Source: Dokdonella sp. | GTDB taxonomy: Bacteria; Pseudomonadota; Gammaproteobacteria; Xanthomonadales; Rhodanobacteraceae | Direction of reading: 5' to 3' | Length of the DNA stretch: 64,000 nt | NCBI RefSeq assembly: GCF_019634815.1 | Contig: NZ_JAHCAP010000003.1 | Span: 1 to 64,000 of the forward strand | In this document: positions 36,974 through 46,705 of the stretch, one piece after another | Layout of the letters: each line of letters starts with the position of its first letter | Numbering within the stretch: position 1 is the first letter of the stretch | Notes under the pieces: generated by a model | What the model was told of the DNA's origin: nothing | The model's database searches: none | What the model saw: the letters and a program-made list of their open reading frames with translations, nothing else | Position numbers and translations under genes: made by a program

Positions 36974-37256
36974 AAAAACGCCCATGCTGCGTGTGGAAGT
37001 GGCCTGGGCGACGCCCGAGGTTCAAGTCCTGCGCGCGGTCGAGTTGCCTGCGGGAAGCACGGTGCGCGATGCAATCACGGCTTCGGCAGTGGAGCGCGAG
37101 TGCGGCATCGATGCGGGCACGCTGCAGGCGGGCATCTGGTCCAGGCGCGTGACGCTCGATGCGCCGGTGGCCGCGGGCGATCGCATCGAGCTGTATCGGC
37201 CGCTCAAGATCGATCCGAAGGATGCGCGTCGGCTGCGAGCACAGCGCCGGCGCTAG
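36966..37256 (+). CDS. ratB: RnfH family ubiquitin-like protein (RatB)
   Basis: This 96-residue beta-grasp protein has VEVAWATPEVQVLRAVELPAGSTVRDAI and the closing GDRIELYRPLKIDPKDARRLRAQRRR, the RnfH signature. Its function is not established. It overlaps the end of ratA by 8 bp. Confidence 0.93.
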   Translation: MAEKTPMLRVEVAWATPEVQVLRAVELPAGSTVRDAITASAVERECGIDAGTLQAGIWSRRVTLDAPVAAGDRIELYRPLKIDPKDARRLRAQRRR

Positions 37257-37262
37257 GTGGTT

Positions 37263-37682
37263 TCACCCCTGCTGCTGGCCGCGGCGCTTTTTCTTCTTCT
37301 CTTCGTCGCTGCGCTTTTCGTCGGGATACTGGCGTTTGTACTTGCGCGCATCCTTGACCAGTTGTTCGGGGTTCTCTTCGAAGTAATCGCCTTCAATCCT
37401 GGCCAGCACGTCGTTCTCGAAATGCAACACGAGGTCCTTGCGGTCCATCTTGCCGCGGCCGCGCCGCACAGTGGAAACGTAGTCCCAACGGTTCTGTTCG
37501 AACGGGCTGATCACCGAGGGCGAACCCATCACCAACAGCACCTGACGCTTGCTCATGCCCGGTTGCAGGGCTTCGACCGTGCCCTTGTCGAGCAAGCTGC
37601 CCTGCTGTGCATCGACCTTGTAGATGAGGCCGCAGCCGGTCAGCGGGGCGAGGGCGAGCAGGAGGGTCCAACGCAGGCGCAT
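37263..37682 (-). CDS. bamE: Outer-membrane protein assembly factor BamE
   Basis: BamE is a lipoprotein of the BAM complex that inserts outer-membrane proteins. The signal ends in a lipobox LTGC (C17), with GLIYKVDAQQG then GMSKRQVLLVMGSPSVISPF typical of the SmpA/OmlA fold. The unusually long lysine/glutamate-rich C-terminus (KRSDEEKKKKRRG) is notable. It is divergent from fur. Confidence 0.94.
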   Translation of the reverse strand: MRLRWTLLLALAPLTGCGLIYKVDAQQGSLLDKGTVEALQPGMSKRQVLLVMGSPSVISPFEQNRWDYVSTVRRGRGKMDRKDLVLHFENDVLARIEGDYFEENPEQLVKDARKYKRQYPDEKRSDEEKKKKRRGQQQG

Positions 37683-37787
37683 GCAAGCGGTTTCCGAGGT
37701 GGCGAAAGCAGCGATGATACACTACGAGCCTGATCCGCAAGCTTGGGAGGCCATCATCCGATGAACGCATCCGCGGGGGACAAGTCG

Positions 37788-38195
37788 ATGGAATCCAATG
37801 AGTTGCGCAAGGCCGGTCTCAAGGTCACGCATCCGCGCATGCGCATCCTCGAAATTCTCGACAGCCGTGAGGGCAGGCACTTCACGGCCGAGGACATCTA
37901 CCGCCAATTGCTCGACAACGACGACGACATCGGCTTGGCCACGGTGTATCGCGTGCTGACCCAGTTCGAAGCCGCCGGCATCGTGCTCAAGCACAATTTC
38001 GAGGGCGGCCAGGCGGTGTTCGAACTCGATCGCGGCAAGCACCACGATCACATGGTCGATGTCGAGACCGGCAAGGTGATCGAATTCGCGAGCGAAGAGA
38101 TCGAGCGCCTGCAGCACGACATCGCGGCCAGGCACGGCTACACGATCGAGGATCACAGCCTCGTGCTCTACGTGCGCCAGGTGAAGAAGAAATAA
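37788..38195 (+). CDS. fur: Ferric uptake regulator
   Basis: Fur represses iron-uptake genes with Fe2+ as corepressor. The 135-residue protein has the DNA-binding helix-turn-helix (DDDIGLATVYRVLTQFEAAGIV), and the metal site HHDH. Where most proteobacterial Fur proteins have CxxC after HHDH (as in HDHLICLDC), here the sequence is HHDHMVDVETGKVIEF, so the structural zinc pair is absent. I believe this is normal for the Xanthomonas lineage. The start at 37788 matches family N-termini (MESNELRKAG); an ATG at 37761 has a better SD. A TGATACACT extended -10 lies at 37715-37723. Confidence 0.95.
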   Translation: MESNELRKAGLKVTHPRMRILEILDSREGRHFTAEDIYRQLLDNDDDIGLATVYRVLTQFEAAGIVLKHNFEGGQAVFELDRGKHHDHMVDVETGKVIEFASEEIERLQHDIAARHGYTIEDHSLVLYVRQVKKK

Positions 38196-38243
38196 ACCTG
38201 CGGCCACTTCGGAGGGCCGGGTGCCGCAGCTGCGGCAAGCCCC

Positions 38244-39926
38244 TCAGGACCGATCCGCCCCCGTGGCGCGGGTGAGCATCTGGCGCGCGTGGGCGCGGGT
38301 TTCGCGGGTGATCTCGATTCCGCCGAGCATGCGTGCGATTTCATCCTCGCGGGCGGCGCTGGCGAGGGGTTCGATGCGTGTGTGCGTGCTGTCGCCCTCA
38401 CTGCGCTTGCTCGCGCGCAGATGGGCGTGGCCTTGCGCGGCCACCTGAGGCAGGTGCGTCACGCACAGCACCTGACGCTGCGTGCCCAGCGCGCGCAGTT
38501 TCTGGCCGACGATTTCGGCAACCGCGCCGCCGATGCCGGCATCGACTTCGTCGAACACCATCGTGGCGATCTCGTCGCTGCCGAGCGCGGCCACCTCGAT
38601 GGCCAGGCTGATGCGGGCCAACTCGCCGCCCGATGCCACTTTGCGCAGTGGCCGCGGCGGCTGGCCGGGATTGGCGCTGACGAGGAAGTCGACGCGCTCA
38701 GCGCCTTGCACATCGGGTTCATCGCCTGATTGGGCATCCAGCTGCACCTCGAAGCGGCCGCCGGACATTCCCAGTTCGGACATGAGGGCGCTGACCGATT
38801 CGCCCAGGCTGCGGGCGGTCGCGCGGCGGCGTGTCGACAAAGCTGCGGCTGCCTTGGCGTAGTCGGCGCCGAGCTGAGCCTGCTCGCCCCGCAGTGCCTC
38901 GATGCTGGCGCTGGCGCTGCGCAGGCTCTCGAGTTCTTCGCGCAGTCTCTGGGCCTGGGCGGGCAGGTCGGCGACGCGCAGGCGGTGTTTGCGTGCGAGT
39001 TCGTGCAGTTTGCCCAGTTGTGACTCGATTCCGGCCAGCCGTTCGGGGTCGAGATCGAGTGCCGACTGGTAGCGCACGATGCTGTCGCCGGCTTCGTTGA
39101 GCTGGATCTGCGCCGCGTCGATGAGTTCGCCGATCGGTGCCAGCCTTGGGTCGAGTGCGATCAGCTGATTGATGTCGCCTTGGGCGCGTGCGACCTGCCG
39201 CAGCAAGGCGAAATCATGATCGCCGTCGAGACGTTCGGCGAGCGCAGCGCAGCCTTGCAGCAATTGTCCCGAGTTGGCGAGGCGCCGGTGGTTCACTTCG
39301 AGTTCGGCCAAAGCCTCTGGCGCGAGCGCATGGCGGTCGAGTTCGGCAAGTTGGTGGTCCAGCCAGTCGATGCGTTCGCCCGGGTCGGCACTGCGCGAAA
39401 GCTCGGCGATGCGGGCGGCGGTCGCGCGCCAGGCACGCGCTAGGCGGGCGACTTCGACCAGTTCGTCGGCATGACCGCCGAAAGTGTCGAGCAGGGTCAG
39501 TTGCTGGCCGCGGTCGAGCAGGGCCTGATGTTCATGCTGGCCGTGAATCTCGATCAGGCGTGCGGCGAGTATCTTGAGCTGACCGAGCGTGACCGGTCGC
39601 CCATTGATCCAGGCGCGCGAGCTGCCTTCGCTGCGCAGCACGCGGCGCAGCTGGCAGGCGCCATCCTCGTCGAGGTCCTCGGCCACGAGCCAGTCACGCA
39701 GGTCGGCGCGGCCGGTCAGGTCGAACTCTGCCGATAGTTCGGCGCGCTCGCAGCCGTGTCGCACCATCGTCGCGTCACCGCGCCCGCCGGCAAGCAGCAG
39801 CAGGGCGTCGACCAGCAGCGATTTGCCGGCGCCGGTCTCGCCGGTGACCACGGTGAGGCCGGGACCGAAGCTGACATCGGACTCGCCGACGATCGCGAAA
39901 TCCTTGACGTAGAGGCTTTTCAGCAT
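38244..39926 (-). CDS. recN: DNA repair protein RecN
   Basis: RecN is an SMC-like ATPase of double-strand break repair. The 560-residue protein has Walker A GETGAGKS near residue 31 and the Walker B region ATMVFDEVDAGIGG. The ABC signature lies between VASGGELARISLAIE, and the arms are long coiled coils. The start is MLKSLYVKDFAIV, which is typical. It runs opposite to the fur gene. Confidence 0.97.
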   Translation of the reverse strand: MLKSLYVKDFAIVGESDVSFGPGLTVVTGETGAGKSLLVDALLLLAGGRGDATMVRHGCERAELSAEFDLTGRADLRDWLVAEDLDEDGACQLRRVLRSEGSSRAWINGRPVTLGQLKILAARLIEIHGQHEHQALLDRGQQLTLLDTFGGHADELVEVARLARAWRATAARIAELSRSADPGERIDWLDHQLAELDRHALAPEALAELEVNHRRLANSGQLLQGCAALAERLDGDHDFALLRQVARAQGDINQLIALDPRLAPIGELIDAAQIQLNEAGDSIVRYQSALDLDPERLAGIESQLGKLHELARKHRLRVADLPAQAQRLREELESLRSASASIEALRGEQAQLGADYAKAAAALSTRRRATARSLGESVSALMSELGMSGGRFEVQLDAQSGDEPDVQGAERVDFLVSANPGQPPRPLRKVASGGELARISLAIEVAALGSDEIATMVFDEVDAGIGGAVAEIVGQKLRALGTQRQVLCVTHLPQVAAQGHAHLRASKRSEGDSTHTRIEPLASAAREDEIARMLGGIEITRETRAHARQMLTRATGADRS

Positions 39927-40078
39927 CGCATGGGTGTTGCTGCGGAAGGCGCCGCACGCTAGCACGCGTGGCGATGGCGGCCAAGCCGCGCGCAGGCATG
40001 GAAATCACCCGGCGGCGGGCTTATTGTGTAGGCAATGCAGCTGCGCGTCCCGTCGATGGGCACACGCACCGGAGATTG

Positions 40079-41116
40079 ATGAACGCGGTATCCCGACATC
40101 TCGATGCACGTGCGCGCCATCTGCTGCGTTCGTTGATCGCCCAGTACATCCACGAGGGCCAGCCGGTCGGTTCGCGCTCGCTGTCCAAATCCTCGGGTCT
40201 GGACGTGAGCCCGGCGACGATTCGCAACATCATGGCCGATCTCGAGGATTTCGGTCTGGTCGCCGCACCGCATACTTCGGCCGGACGGGTGCCCACCGCG
40301 CAGGGCTATCGGGTATTCGTCGACAGCCTGCTGGAAATGCAGCCGCTGGGCGAGGGCGAGCTGGCGCAATTGCGCCGCGAGCTGCCCACCGAGGCGGCCA
40401 CCCCCGATCTGCTCGGCAGCGCCAGCGCGCTGCTCTCGCAGATGACCCATTTCGTCGGCGTCGTCAGCGTGCCGCGGCGCGAAGAGTTCCCGTTCCGCCA
40501 GATCGACTTCGTGCCGCTCGATGGCGGCCGCGTGTTGGTGATCCTGGTGTTCACCGACGGCCAGGTGCAGAACCGCGTGATCGTGCCGCAGCGTCCCTAT
40601 GCGCCATCCGAGCTCGAGCAGATCGCCAACTTTCTCAACGCCAATTTCAGCGGCCTGCGCATCGACGAGATTCGCACGCGCCTGCTGCGCGAGATGCAGG
40701 ACGAGGGCGCGCGCCTCAACACTTTGCTGACCGCGACCATCGAGGTGGCCTCGAAGGCATTCCAGGACAGCGGCAACGACATGCTGGTGGCCGGTCAGAC
40801 CAACCTCATGGGCCGTCAGGACGGCGCCGACGTCGATCGCCTGCGCGAACTGTTCGAGGCTTTTCAGCGCAAGCGCGACCTGCTGCAACTGCTCGAGCGC
40901 TGCGCACATGCCGACGGGGTGCGCCTGTTCATCGGTGAGGAATCCGGTTTTCCCGCACTCGATGGCTACAGCCTCGTGACCGCGCCCTATGGCGTGGACA
41001 GTCGCGTGCTCGGGGTGCTGGGCGTGATCGGCCCAACGCGCATGGCCTACGAGCGGGTGATCCCGGTGGTGCAGGCCACCGCGCAGATCATTTCCAGCGC
41101 GCTGCGCCGCGCCTGA
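40079..41116 (+). CDS. hrcA: Heat-inducible transcription repressor HrcA
   Basis: HrcA represses chaperone genes by binding CIRCE. The 345-residue protein begins with a winged helix (DARARHLLRSLIAQYIHEGQPVGSRSLSKSSGLDVSPATIRNIM) and ends in the dimerisation region. GGAG lies 5-8 bp before the ATG. No CIRCE element was seen upstream of this gene, grpE or dnaK, so its targets (likely groESL) are elsewhere. The following grpE and dnaK appear to use sigma-32. Confidence 0.96.
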   Translation: MNAVSRHLDARARHLLRSLIAQYIHEGQPVGSRSLSKSSGLDVSPATIRNIMADLEDFGLVAAPHTSAGRVPTAQGYRVFVDSLLEMQPLGEGELAQLRRELPTEAATPDLLGSASALLSQMTHFVGVVSVPRREEFPFRQIDFVPLDGGRVLVILVFTDGQVQNRVIVPQRPYAPSELEQIANFLNANFSGLRIDEIRTRLLREMQDEGARLNTLLTATIEVASKAFQDSGNDMLVAGQTNLMGRQDGADVDRLRELFEAFQRKRDLLQLLERCAHADGVRLFIGEESGFPALDGYSLVTAPYGVDSRVLGVLGVIGPTRMAYERVIPVVQATAQIISSALRRA

Positions 41117-41182
41117 TACGCCTGCGGGTCTACGAATCGGCTACCATCGGCGGCTTTGCGCCCGGCCATGGGCCAGAGCGGC

Positions 41183-41208
41183 CTTGAAGCTGGTTCCGAA
41201 GGCCGCAT
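41183..41208 (+). promoter_or_regulatory. Sigma-32-like promoter of grpE
   Basis: CTTGAA (41183-41188), 14-bp spacer, CCGCAT (41203-41208) followed by TA. The consensus is CTTGAA-N13-17-CCCCAT. One mismatch in the -10. It lies 85 bp before the grpE start. Confidence 0.6.
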
Positions 41209-41292
41209 TAAGCGGTTTCGTGCAGGTCGGATACATCAGCGCAGGCTGCTGCCGCCATTGGCGGGGCAGGCGCGATCGAATGGGAGGAAGGA

Positions 41293-41814
41293 ATGCAAAG
41301 CACCACGCCGATGCCGGAGGCGACGCCGGCGGATGCGACCGATGCGGTCGATCAGGGCATCCAGACACTCAGCCGCCAGTTGGGCGAGGCCGAGGCCAAG
41401 CTCGCGGAAATGCGCGAGACGGTGTTGCGCGAGCGCGCCGATCTCGACAACCAGCGCAAGCGCCTGCAGCGCGATCTGGATCAGGCGCGCAAGTTCGCCA
41501 ACGAAAAGCTGCTTGCCGACTTGTTGCCGGTGCTCGACAACCTCGAGCGCGGGCTCACCGCCGAGACCGGCGATGCGGCGGCGCTGCGCGGCGGCGTGGA
41601 ACTGACCCTGCGCGAATTCGAGCGGGTGGTTGGCGCGCATGGGCTGTGCGCGGTCGGCGTGGTCGGTGAGGCCTTCGATCCCGAACGCCATCAGGCGATG
41701 GCGATGGTCGAGGCGCCCGGGCTGGGTGCCGGCAAGGTCGCGCTGGTAATGCAGAAAGGCTATGTGCTCAACGAGCGCCTGCTGCGACCGGCGATGGTGT
41801 CGGTGAGCAAATGA
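41293..41814 (+). CDS. grpE: Nucleotide exchange factor GrpE
   Basis: GrpE exchanges ADP on DnaK. The 173-residue protein has an N-terminal coiled coil (QGIQTLSRQLGEAEAKLAEM) and the GrpE signature VMQKGYVLNERLLRPAMVSVSK at the C-terminus. It has an exceptionally strong GGAGGAAGG ribosome site. dnaK follows after 102 bp with its own sigma-32-type promoter. Confidence 0.97.
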   Translation: MQSTTPMPEATPADATDAVDQGIQTLSRQLGEAEAKLAEMRETVLRERADLDNQRKRLQRDLDQARKFANEKLLADLLPVLDNLERGLTAETGDAAALRGGVELTLREFERVVGAHGLCAVGVVGEAFDPERHQAMAMVEAPGLGAGKVALVMQKGYVLNERLLRPAMVSVSK

Positions 41815-41835
41815 GTCGGGCGCCGTTGCGCGGCG

Positions 41836-41859
41836 CTTGAAAGCGGCCATACGCCCCAT
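41836..41859 (+). promoter_or_regulatory. Sigma-32-like promoter of dnaK
   Basis: CTTGAA (41836-41841), a 12-bp spacer and CCCCAT (41854-41859) followed by ATT. All six bases of both elements match the heat-shock consensus. The start of dnaK lies 57 bp beyond. Confidence 0.8.
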
Positions 41860-41916
41860 ATTTTCGAGACAGCGCGGCATTCGGCCGCAACCAGATCAAT
41901 CGCGGGAGACAACACA

Positions 41917-43824
41917 ATGGGCAAGATCATCGGTATCGACCTTGGCACGACCAATTCGTGCGTGGCGGTGATGGAAGGCAGCACGGCGCGCGTCATCGAG
42001 AACTCCGAGGGTGATCGCACGACCCCATCGGTGGTCGCCTTCAAGGACAACGAAGTCGTCGTCGGCGCCACTGCCAAGCGTCAGGCCGTGACCAACCCCA
42101 AGAACACCTTCTACGCGGTCAAGCGCCTGATCGGCCGCAAGTTCACCGATGCCGAAGTGCAGAAGGACGTCGGCATGGTGCCCTACGGCATCGTCGCGCA
42201 CGGCAATGGTGACGCCTGGGTGGAAACTTCCGACGGCAAGAAGATGCCGCCGCCGGAGATTTCGGCCAAGGTGCTGATGAAGATGAAGAAGACCGCCGAG
42301 GATTTCCTTGGCGAAGCCGTCACCGAGGCGGTGATCACGGTGCCGGCCTACTTCAACGACAGCCAGCGCCAGGCGACCAAGGATGCCGGCCGCATTGCCG
42401 GTCTGGAGGTCAAGCGCATCATCAATGAGCCGACCGCGGCCGCGCTCGCCTATGGCCTGGACAAGAAAGGCGGCGATCGCAAGATCGCGGTGTATGACCT
42501 GGGTGGCGGCACCTTCGACATCTCGATCATCGAGATTGCCGAAGTCGATGGCGAGAAGCAGTTCGAAGTGCTCGCCACCAATGGCGACACCTTCCTCGGC
42601 GGCGAGGATTTCGACAAGCGCGTGATCGACTACCTCGTCGACGAGTTCAAGAAGGACCAGGGCGTGGATCTCAAGAACGATCCGCTCGCGTTGCAGCGCC
42701 TCAAGGACGCGGCCGAGCGCGCCAAGATCGAATTGTCGTCCTCGCACCAGACCGAAGTGAACCTGCCCTACATCACGGCCGATGCCTCGGGCCCGAAGCA
42801 TCTCAACATCAAGCTCACGCGCGCCAAGCTCGAAGCGCTGGTCGGCGACTTGGTCGAGAAGACCATCGCGCCGTGCCGCACCGCGCTCAGCGATGCGGGG
42901 CTCAAGGTTTCGGATGTCAACGAGGTGATCCTCGTCGGCGGCCAGACGCGCATGCCCAAGGTGCAGGAAGTGGTCAAGGACTTCTTCGGCAAGGAGCCGC
43001 GCAAGGACGTCAACCCCGACGAGGCGGTTGCGGTCGGTGCGGCGATCCAGGGCGGCGTGCTGTCTGGCGCGGTCAAGGACGTGCTGCTGCTCGATGTCAC
43101 CCCGCTGTCGCTGGGTATCGAGACGCTCGGTGGCGTGATGACCAAGCTGATCGAGAAGAACACCACCATTCCAACCAAGGCCAGCCAGGTGTTCTCGACC
43201 GCCGAGGACAACCAGAGCGCCGTGACCGTGCATGTGCTTCAGGGTGAGCGTGAGCAGGCGCGTTACAACAAGTCGCTCGGCAAGTTCGACCTCACCGGCA
43301 TCCAGCCGGCGCAACGCGGCATGCCGCAGATCGAAGTCGGCTTCGACATCGATGCCAACGGCATCCTGCATGTCTCGGCCAAGGACAAGAACACCGGCAA
43401 GGAGCAGCGCATCGAGATCAAGGGCAGCTCGGGTCTGTCCGAGGACGAGATCCAGCGCATGGTGCGCGATGCCGAGACCAACAAGGAAGAGGACAAGAAG
43501 TTCCACGAATTGATCGGCGCGCGCAACAAGGCCGACCAGCTGATCGCAGCCACCCGCGCGGCGATCAAGGATCACGGCGGCAAGGTGCCGGGCGAGATCG
43601 GTCGTATCGAAGAAGCACTGGCCGAACTCGAGAAGGTTGCCAAGGGCGAGGACAAGGCGCAGATCGAATCGCGGACCAATGCGCTCGAACAGGCGGCCCA
43701 GCCGCTGTTCGCCGCCGCGCAGCAGGGTGCAGGCGAGGGTGAGGCACATTCCGGTGCCGGCGCACACAAGGATGACGACGTCGTCGACGCCGAGTTCACC
43801 GAGGTCAAGGACGACAACAAGTAA
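41917..43824 (+). CDS. dnaK: Chaperone DnaK
   Basis: DnaK is the Hsp70 chaperone. The 635-residue protein has [16 protein letters not shown] at the N-terminus, [28 protein letters not shown], and the substrate-binding domain from about residue 390. The acidic tail ends in [10 protein letters not shown]. An HSP-type promoter precedes it. A strong hairpin after the stop explains why dnaJ is not simply read through. Confidence 0.99.
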   Translation: MGKIIGIDLGTTNSCVAVMEGSTARVIENSEGDRTTPSVVAFKDNEVVVGATAKRQAVTNPKNTFYAVKRLIGRKFTDAEVQKDVGMVPYGIVAHGNGDAWVETSDGKKMPPPEISAKVLMKMKKTAEDFLGEAVTEAVITVPAYFNDSQRQATKDAGRIAGLEVKRIINEPTAAALAYGLDKKGGDRKIAVYDLGGGTFDISIIEIAEVDGEKQFEVLATNGDTFLGGEDFDKRVIDYLVDEFKKDQGVDLKNDPLALQRLKDAAERAKIELSSSHQTEVNLPYITADASGPKHLNIKLTRAKLEALVGDLVEKTIAPCRTALSDAGLKVSDVNEVILVGGQTRMPKVQEVVKDFFGKEPRKDVNPDEAVAVGAAIQGGVLSGAVKDVLLLDVTPLSLGIETLGGVMTKLIEKNTTIPTKASQVFSTAEDNQSAVTVHVLQGEREQARYNKSLGKFDLTGIQPAQRGMPQIEVGFDIDANGILHVSAKDKNTGKEQRIEIKGSSGLSEDEIQRMVRDAETNKEEDKKFHELIGARNKADQLIAATRAAIKDHGGKVPGEIGRIEEALAELEKVAKGEDKAQIESRTNALEQAAQPLFAAAQQGAGEGEAHSGAGAHKDDDVVDAEFTEVKDDNK

Positions 43825-43833
43825 GAGTCACTC

Positions 43834-43864
43834 GCGCCGCCTTCGCATTGAAGGCGGCGCTTTT
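43834..43864 (+). terminator. Terminator after dnaK
   Basis: GCGCCGCCTTC, a GCATT loop and GAAGGCGGCGC form a perfect 11-bp stem, followed by TTTT. It starts 10 bp after the dnaK stop. Confidence 0.85.
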
Positions 43865-43917
43865 GCACGCACGGTGTCGCCGCGCGGCAGCGGACGCTGG
43901 GGAGCGTCGGGGGGAGC

Positions 43918-44511
43918 ATGGAAAAGGGCAGAGTCGAGGCGTTTTCGGACGGCGTGATCGCCGTGATCATCACGATCATGGTGCTCGAGCTCAAGCCACC
44001 GCATGCGGCGGATTGGGATGCGCTGCTCGAAAACGGGCACATCTTCCTCAGCTATGTGCTCAGCTTCGTCTACGTTGGCCTGTACTGGAACAATCACCAT
44101 CATTTGTTCGCCTCGTGTCGCCACGTGAGCGGGCGCGTGCTGTGGGCGAATCTGCATTTCCTGTTCTGGCTCTCGCTCCTGCCATTCGCCACTGCCTGGC
44201 TCAACGAGGCGCAGCCGCTGCCCGCGCCCTTGCCCACCGCCGCCTACGGATTCGTGCTGCTGATGGCCGCCCTCGCGTGGCTGCCCTTGGGGCGCGCACT
44301 GATCGCGGCCAATGGCGGCGCGCAGGGCAAGTTGGCCAAGGCCATCGGTGCCCGCGTCGACGGCAAGACGGTGTTGTCGCTCGCGCTCTATCTGGGCGCA
44401 GTTGTGTTGGCGGTGTTCGTCCCCATTCTTTCGTGCGTCGTCTACGCGGTCGTGGCGGCGCTGTGGTTCATCCCCGATCGACGCATAGAAAACGGATTGT
44501 CAGGTCAATGA
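43918..44511 (+). CDS. TMEM175/DUF1211 family membrane protein (putative K+ channel)
   Basis: The 197-residue protein begins with [21 protein letters not shown], the signature FSD motif of the bacterial TMEM175 family, in which FSDG lines the pore, and has several further hydrophobic segments. Family members conduct potassium. It is placed between dnaK and dnaJ, overlapping the dnaJ start by 4 bp (ATGA), so it is probably cotranslated with dnaJ. Confidence 0.92.
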   Translation: MEKGRVEAFSDGVIAVIITIMVLELKPPHAADWDALLENGHIFLSYVLSFVYVGLYWNNHHHLFASCRHVSGRVLWANLHFLFWLSLLPFATAWLNEAQPLPAPLPTAAYGFVLLMAALAWLPLGRALIAANGGAQGKLAKAIGARVDGKTVLSLALYLGAVVLAVFVPILSCVVYAVVAALWFIPDRRIENGLSGQ

Positions 44512-45635
44512 GCAAGGCGGATTACTACGAGGTGCTCGGCGTCGAACGCACGAGCAGCGCCGAGGAGTTGAAGAAGGCGTTCCGGCGCGTGGCGATGAAA
44601 TGCCATCCCGATCGCTGCCCCGATGATCCGCAGGCACAGGAGAAGTTCAAGGAAGCCAAGGAGGCCTACGAAGTCCTGTCCGACCCGCACAAGCGGCAGC
44701 TCTACGACCAGCATGGTCATGCCGCGTTCGAGCACGGCATGGGTGGCGGTCGCGGTGGTTTCCAGGGGGATGTCGGCGACATCTTCGGCGACATCTTCTC
44801 CGACATCTTCGGCATGGGCGGCGGTGGCCGTCAGCGCGCGCGCCGCGGTTCGGATCTGCGCTACTTGCTCGAACTGGATCTGGAAGAAGCCGTGTTCGGC
44901 GTCGACAAGACGATCCAGGTGCCGACCCTGGTCGAGTGTGCGACTTGCCACGGCGCCGGCTCGGCCGACGGCAAGACCAGCACCTGCGCGACCTGCAAGG
45001 GGCACGGACGCGTGCGCATGCAGAACGGAATCTTCTCGATTCAGCAGGCCTGCCCGCATTGCGGGGGCAGTGGTCAGGTGGTCAAGAATCCATGCAAGGA
45101 TTGCAAGGGCGAAGGACGTGTGCACGATGAGCGCACGCTCGAGGTCAAGATTCCCGCAGGCGTCGACAACGGCGATCGCATCCGCCTGAGCGGACAGGGC
45201 GAAGCCGGCCCGGCCGGCAGCGTGCCGGGCGATCTGTATGTCGAAGTGCGCGTGCGCGAACACGCGATCTTCCAGCGCGATGGCGATGACCTGCATTGTG
45301 AAATACCGCTGCGTTTCGGCCAGGCGGCACTCGGCGCGGTGCTCAAGGTGCCTACGCTCGATGGCGAAGCCCAGCTCACGATTCCCGCCGAGACCCAGAG
45401 CGGCAAGCTGTTCCGTCTGCGCGGCAAGGGCGTGAAGTCGGTACGCAGTGGTCGCACCGGCGACCTGTTGTGCCGCGCCGTGGTCGAAACACCGGTGCGC
45501 CTCACCGGTGAGCAGCGCGAGTTGTTGCAGCAGTTCGAGGCGACTTTCGGCGGTGACAATGCCGCGGCGCATTCACCGCGCAACAGCAGCTGGCTCGATG
45601 GCGTCAAGCATTTCTGGGATCGCGTGACCTCCTGA
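44508..45635 (+). CDS. dnaJ: Chaperone DnaJ
   Basis: DnaJ activates DnaK ATPase and delivers substrates. The 375-residue protein has the J domain with the HPD motif ([13 protein letters not shown]), a G/F-rich linker, and the cysteine-rich zinc domain of four CxxCxGxG-type repeats ([32 protein letters not shown]). It is coupled to the TMEM175-like gene by 4 bp. Confidence 0.98.
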   Translation: MSKADYYEVLGVERTSSAEELKKAFRRVAMKCHPDRCPDDPQAQEKFKEAKEAYEVLSDPHKRQLYDQHGHAAFEHGMGGGRGGFQGDVGDIFGDIFSDIFGMGGGGRQRARRGSDLRYLLELDLEEAVFGVDKTIQVPTLVECATCHGAGSADGKTSTCATCKGHGRVRMQNGIFSIQQACPHCGGSGQVVKNPCKDCKGEGRVHDERTLEVKIPAGVDNGDRIRLSGQGEAGPAGSVPGDLYVEVRVREHAIFQRDGDDLHCEIPLRFGQAALGAVLKVPTLDGEAQLTIPAETQSGKLFRLRGKGVKSVRSGRTGDLLCRAVVETPVRLTGEQRELLQQFEATFGGDNAAAHSPRNSSWLDGVKHFWDRVTS

Positions 45636-45707
45636 CGACGATGGCCGCGGATGTCGGCGCGCACCCGGGATCGGGTAGCATGCGCGCTCCGCAGCCGATC
45701 AAGTCGC

Positions 45708-46433
45708 ATGAACGTACCGCTTCGCCTCGCCATCAATGGTGCCGGGGGCCGCATGGGCCAGCTTCTGTGCGCGTTGGCTGTCGAGGACGCGCGCTTCGAA
45801 CTGGTCGCGGCATGCACGCCTGCGACCGATTTCGCTGCGCTGACGGCGATCGATGTCATGGTCGACTTCAGCGCACCCGCGGGCCTGGTGCGCGCACTCG
45901 CCCATTGCGAGAAGAACGGCGTGGCCCTGGTCAGTGGCACCACCGGTCTGGATCCTGGTTTGCAACAGCGCCTGGACGCCGCCGGCCAGCGAATTGCGCT
46001 GCTGCATGCGGCCAACTTCAGCCTCGGCATGGTCCTGCTCAGCCATCTGGTCGCGCAGGCTGCAGCAATACTGCCGGGATGGGATCTCGAAATCCTCGAG
46101 GCGCACCACCGCGCCAAGCGTGACGCACCCTCAGGTACCGCGCTCGCGCTCGGACAGGCGGCAGCGAATGCGCGTGGTGTCGAGTTGGATGCGGTCAAGG
46201 CAATCGAGCGCGGCGGCCAGCGCGCACCGGGCGCGATTGGTTTTGCCGCGCTGCGGGCGGGTGACATCGTCGGCGAGCACAGCGTCCTGCTGGCCACGCC
46301 GGGAGAACGGATCGAGTTGACGCATCGGGCGACCGATCGCGCGATCTTCGCGCGAGGCGCCCTGCATGCGGCGGTCTGGATCGCCGGCCGCGAGCCTGGG
46401 CGCTACGGCATCGACGAGATGCTTGCGCCCTGA
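45708..46433 (+). CDS. dapB: 4-hydroxy-tetrahydrodipicolinate reductase
   Basis: DapB makes tetrahydrodipicolinate, a step of lysine and diaminopimelate synthesis. The 241-residue protein has the dinucleotide motif NGAGGRMGQ and the catalytic LEAHHRAKRDAPSGTAL (HHRxKxDAPSGTA). The length is slightly below the family norm (about 265-270). The ATG at 45708 (MNVPLRLAING) was preferred to longer starts. Confidence 0.96.
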   Translation: MNVPLRLAINGAGGRMGQLLCALAVEDARFELVAACTPATDFAALTAIDVMVDFSAPAGLVRALAHCEKNGVALVSGTTGLDPGLQQRLDAAGQRIALLHAANFSLGMVLLSHLVAQAAAILPGWDLEILEAHHRAKRDAPSGTALALGQAAANARGVELDAVKAIERGGQRAPGAIGFAALRAGDIVGEHSVLLATPGERIELTHRATDRAIFARGALHAAVWIAGREPGRYGIDEMLAP

Positions 46434-46705
46434 GTCGCGCGGCGTTCGTCGCGTGTGTCCTGCCCGGCGACACATGGCTTTCCTGGTCGCGCAGTGGTCG
46501 CCGCGGGTTGCTGAAGTGGATGCCCCGGAGAGCGGCGTGCATCCGAACGGCACGGGCGCTGTTGCAAGCGATAGTCATTTGCCGCGCGCTGGCGGTCGGT
46601 TCGGCTTCTGTCGTGGTTCAGCGACTGCATGCTCAAATCCCGGCAGGTACGGTGTCATGGTCGTCATGCGGAGAAGGATCCGCGGCGGCCTGCGGTGGAG
46701 GCGAC

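Noticed and set aside
40000-41300. Search for a CIRCE element upstream of hrcA and grpE
   Set aside because: No TTAGCACTC-N9-GAGTGCTAA-like pair was seen; heat-shock sigma-factor sites were found instead.
41896-43767. 623-residue reading frame opposite dnaK
   Set aside because: Antisense frames of this kind over dnaK are known artefacts of codon bias; no independent support.
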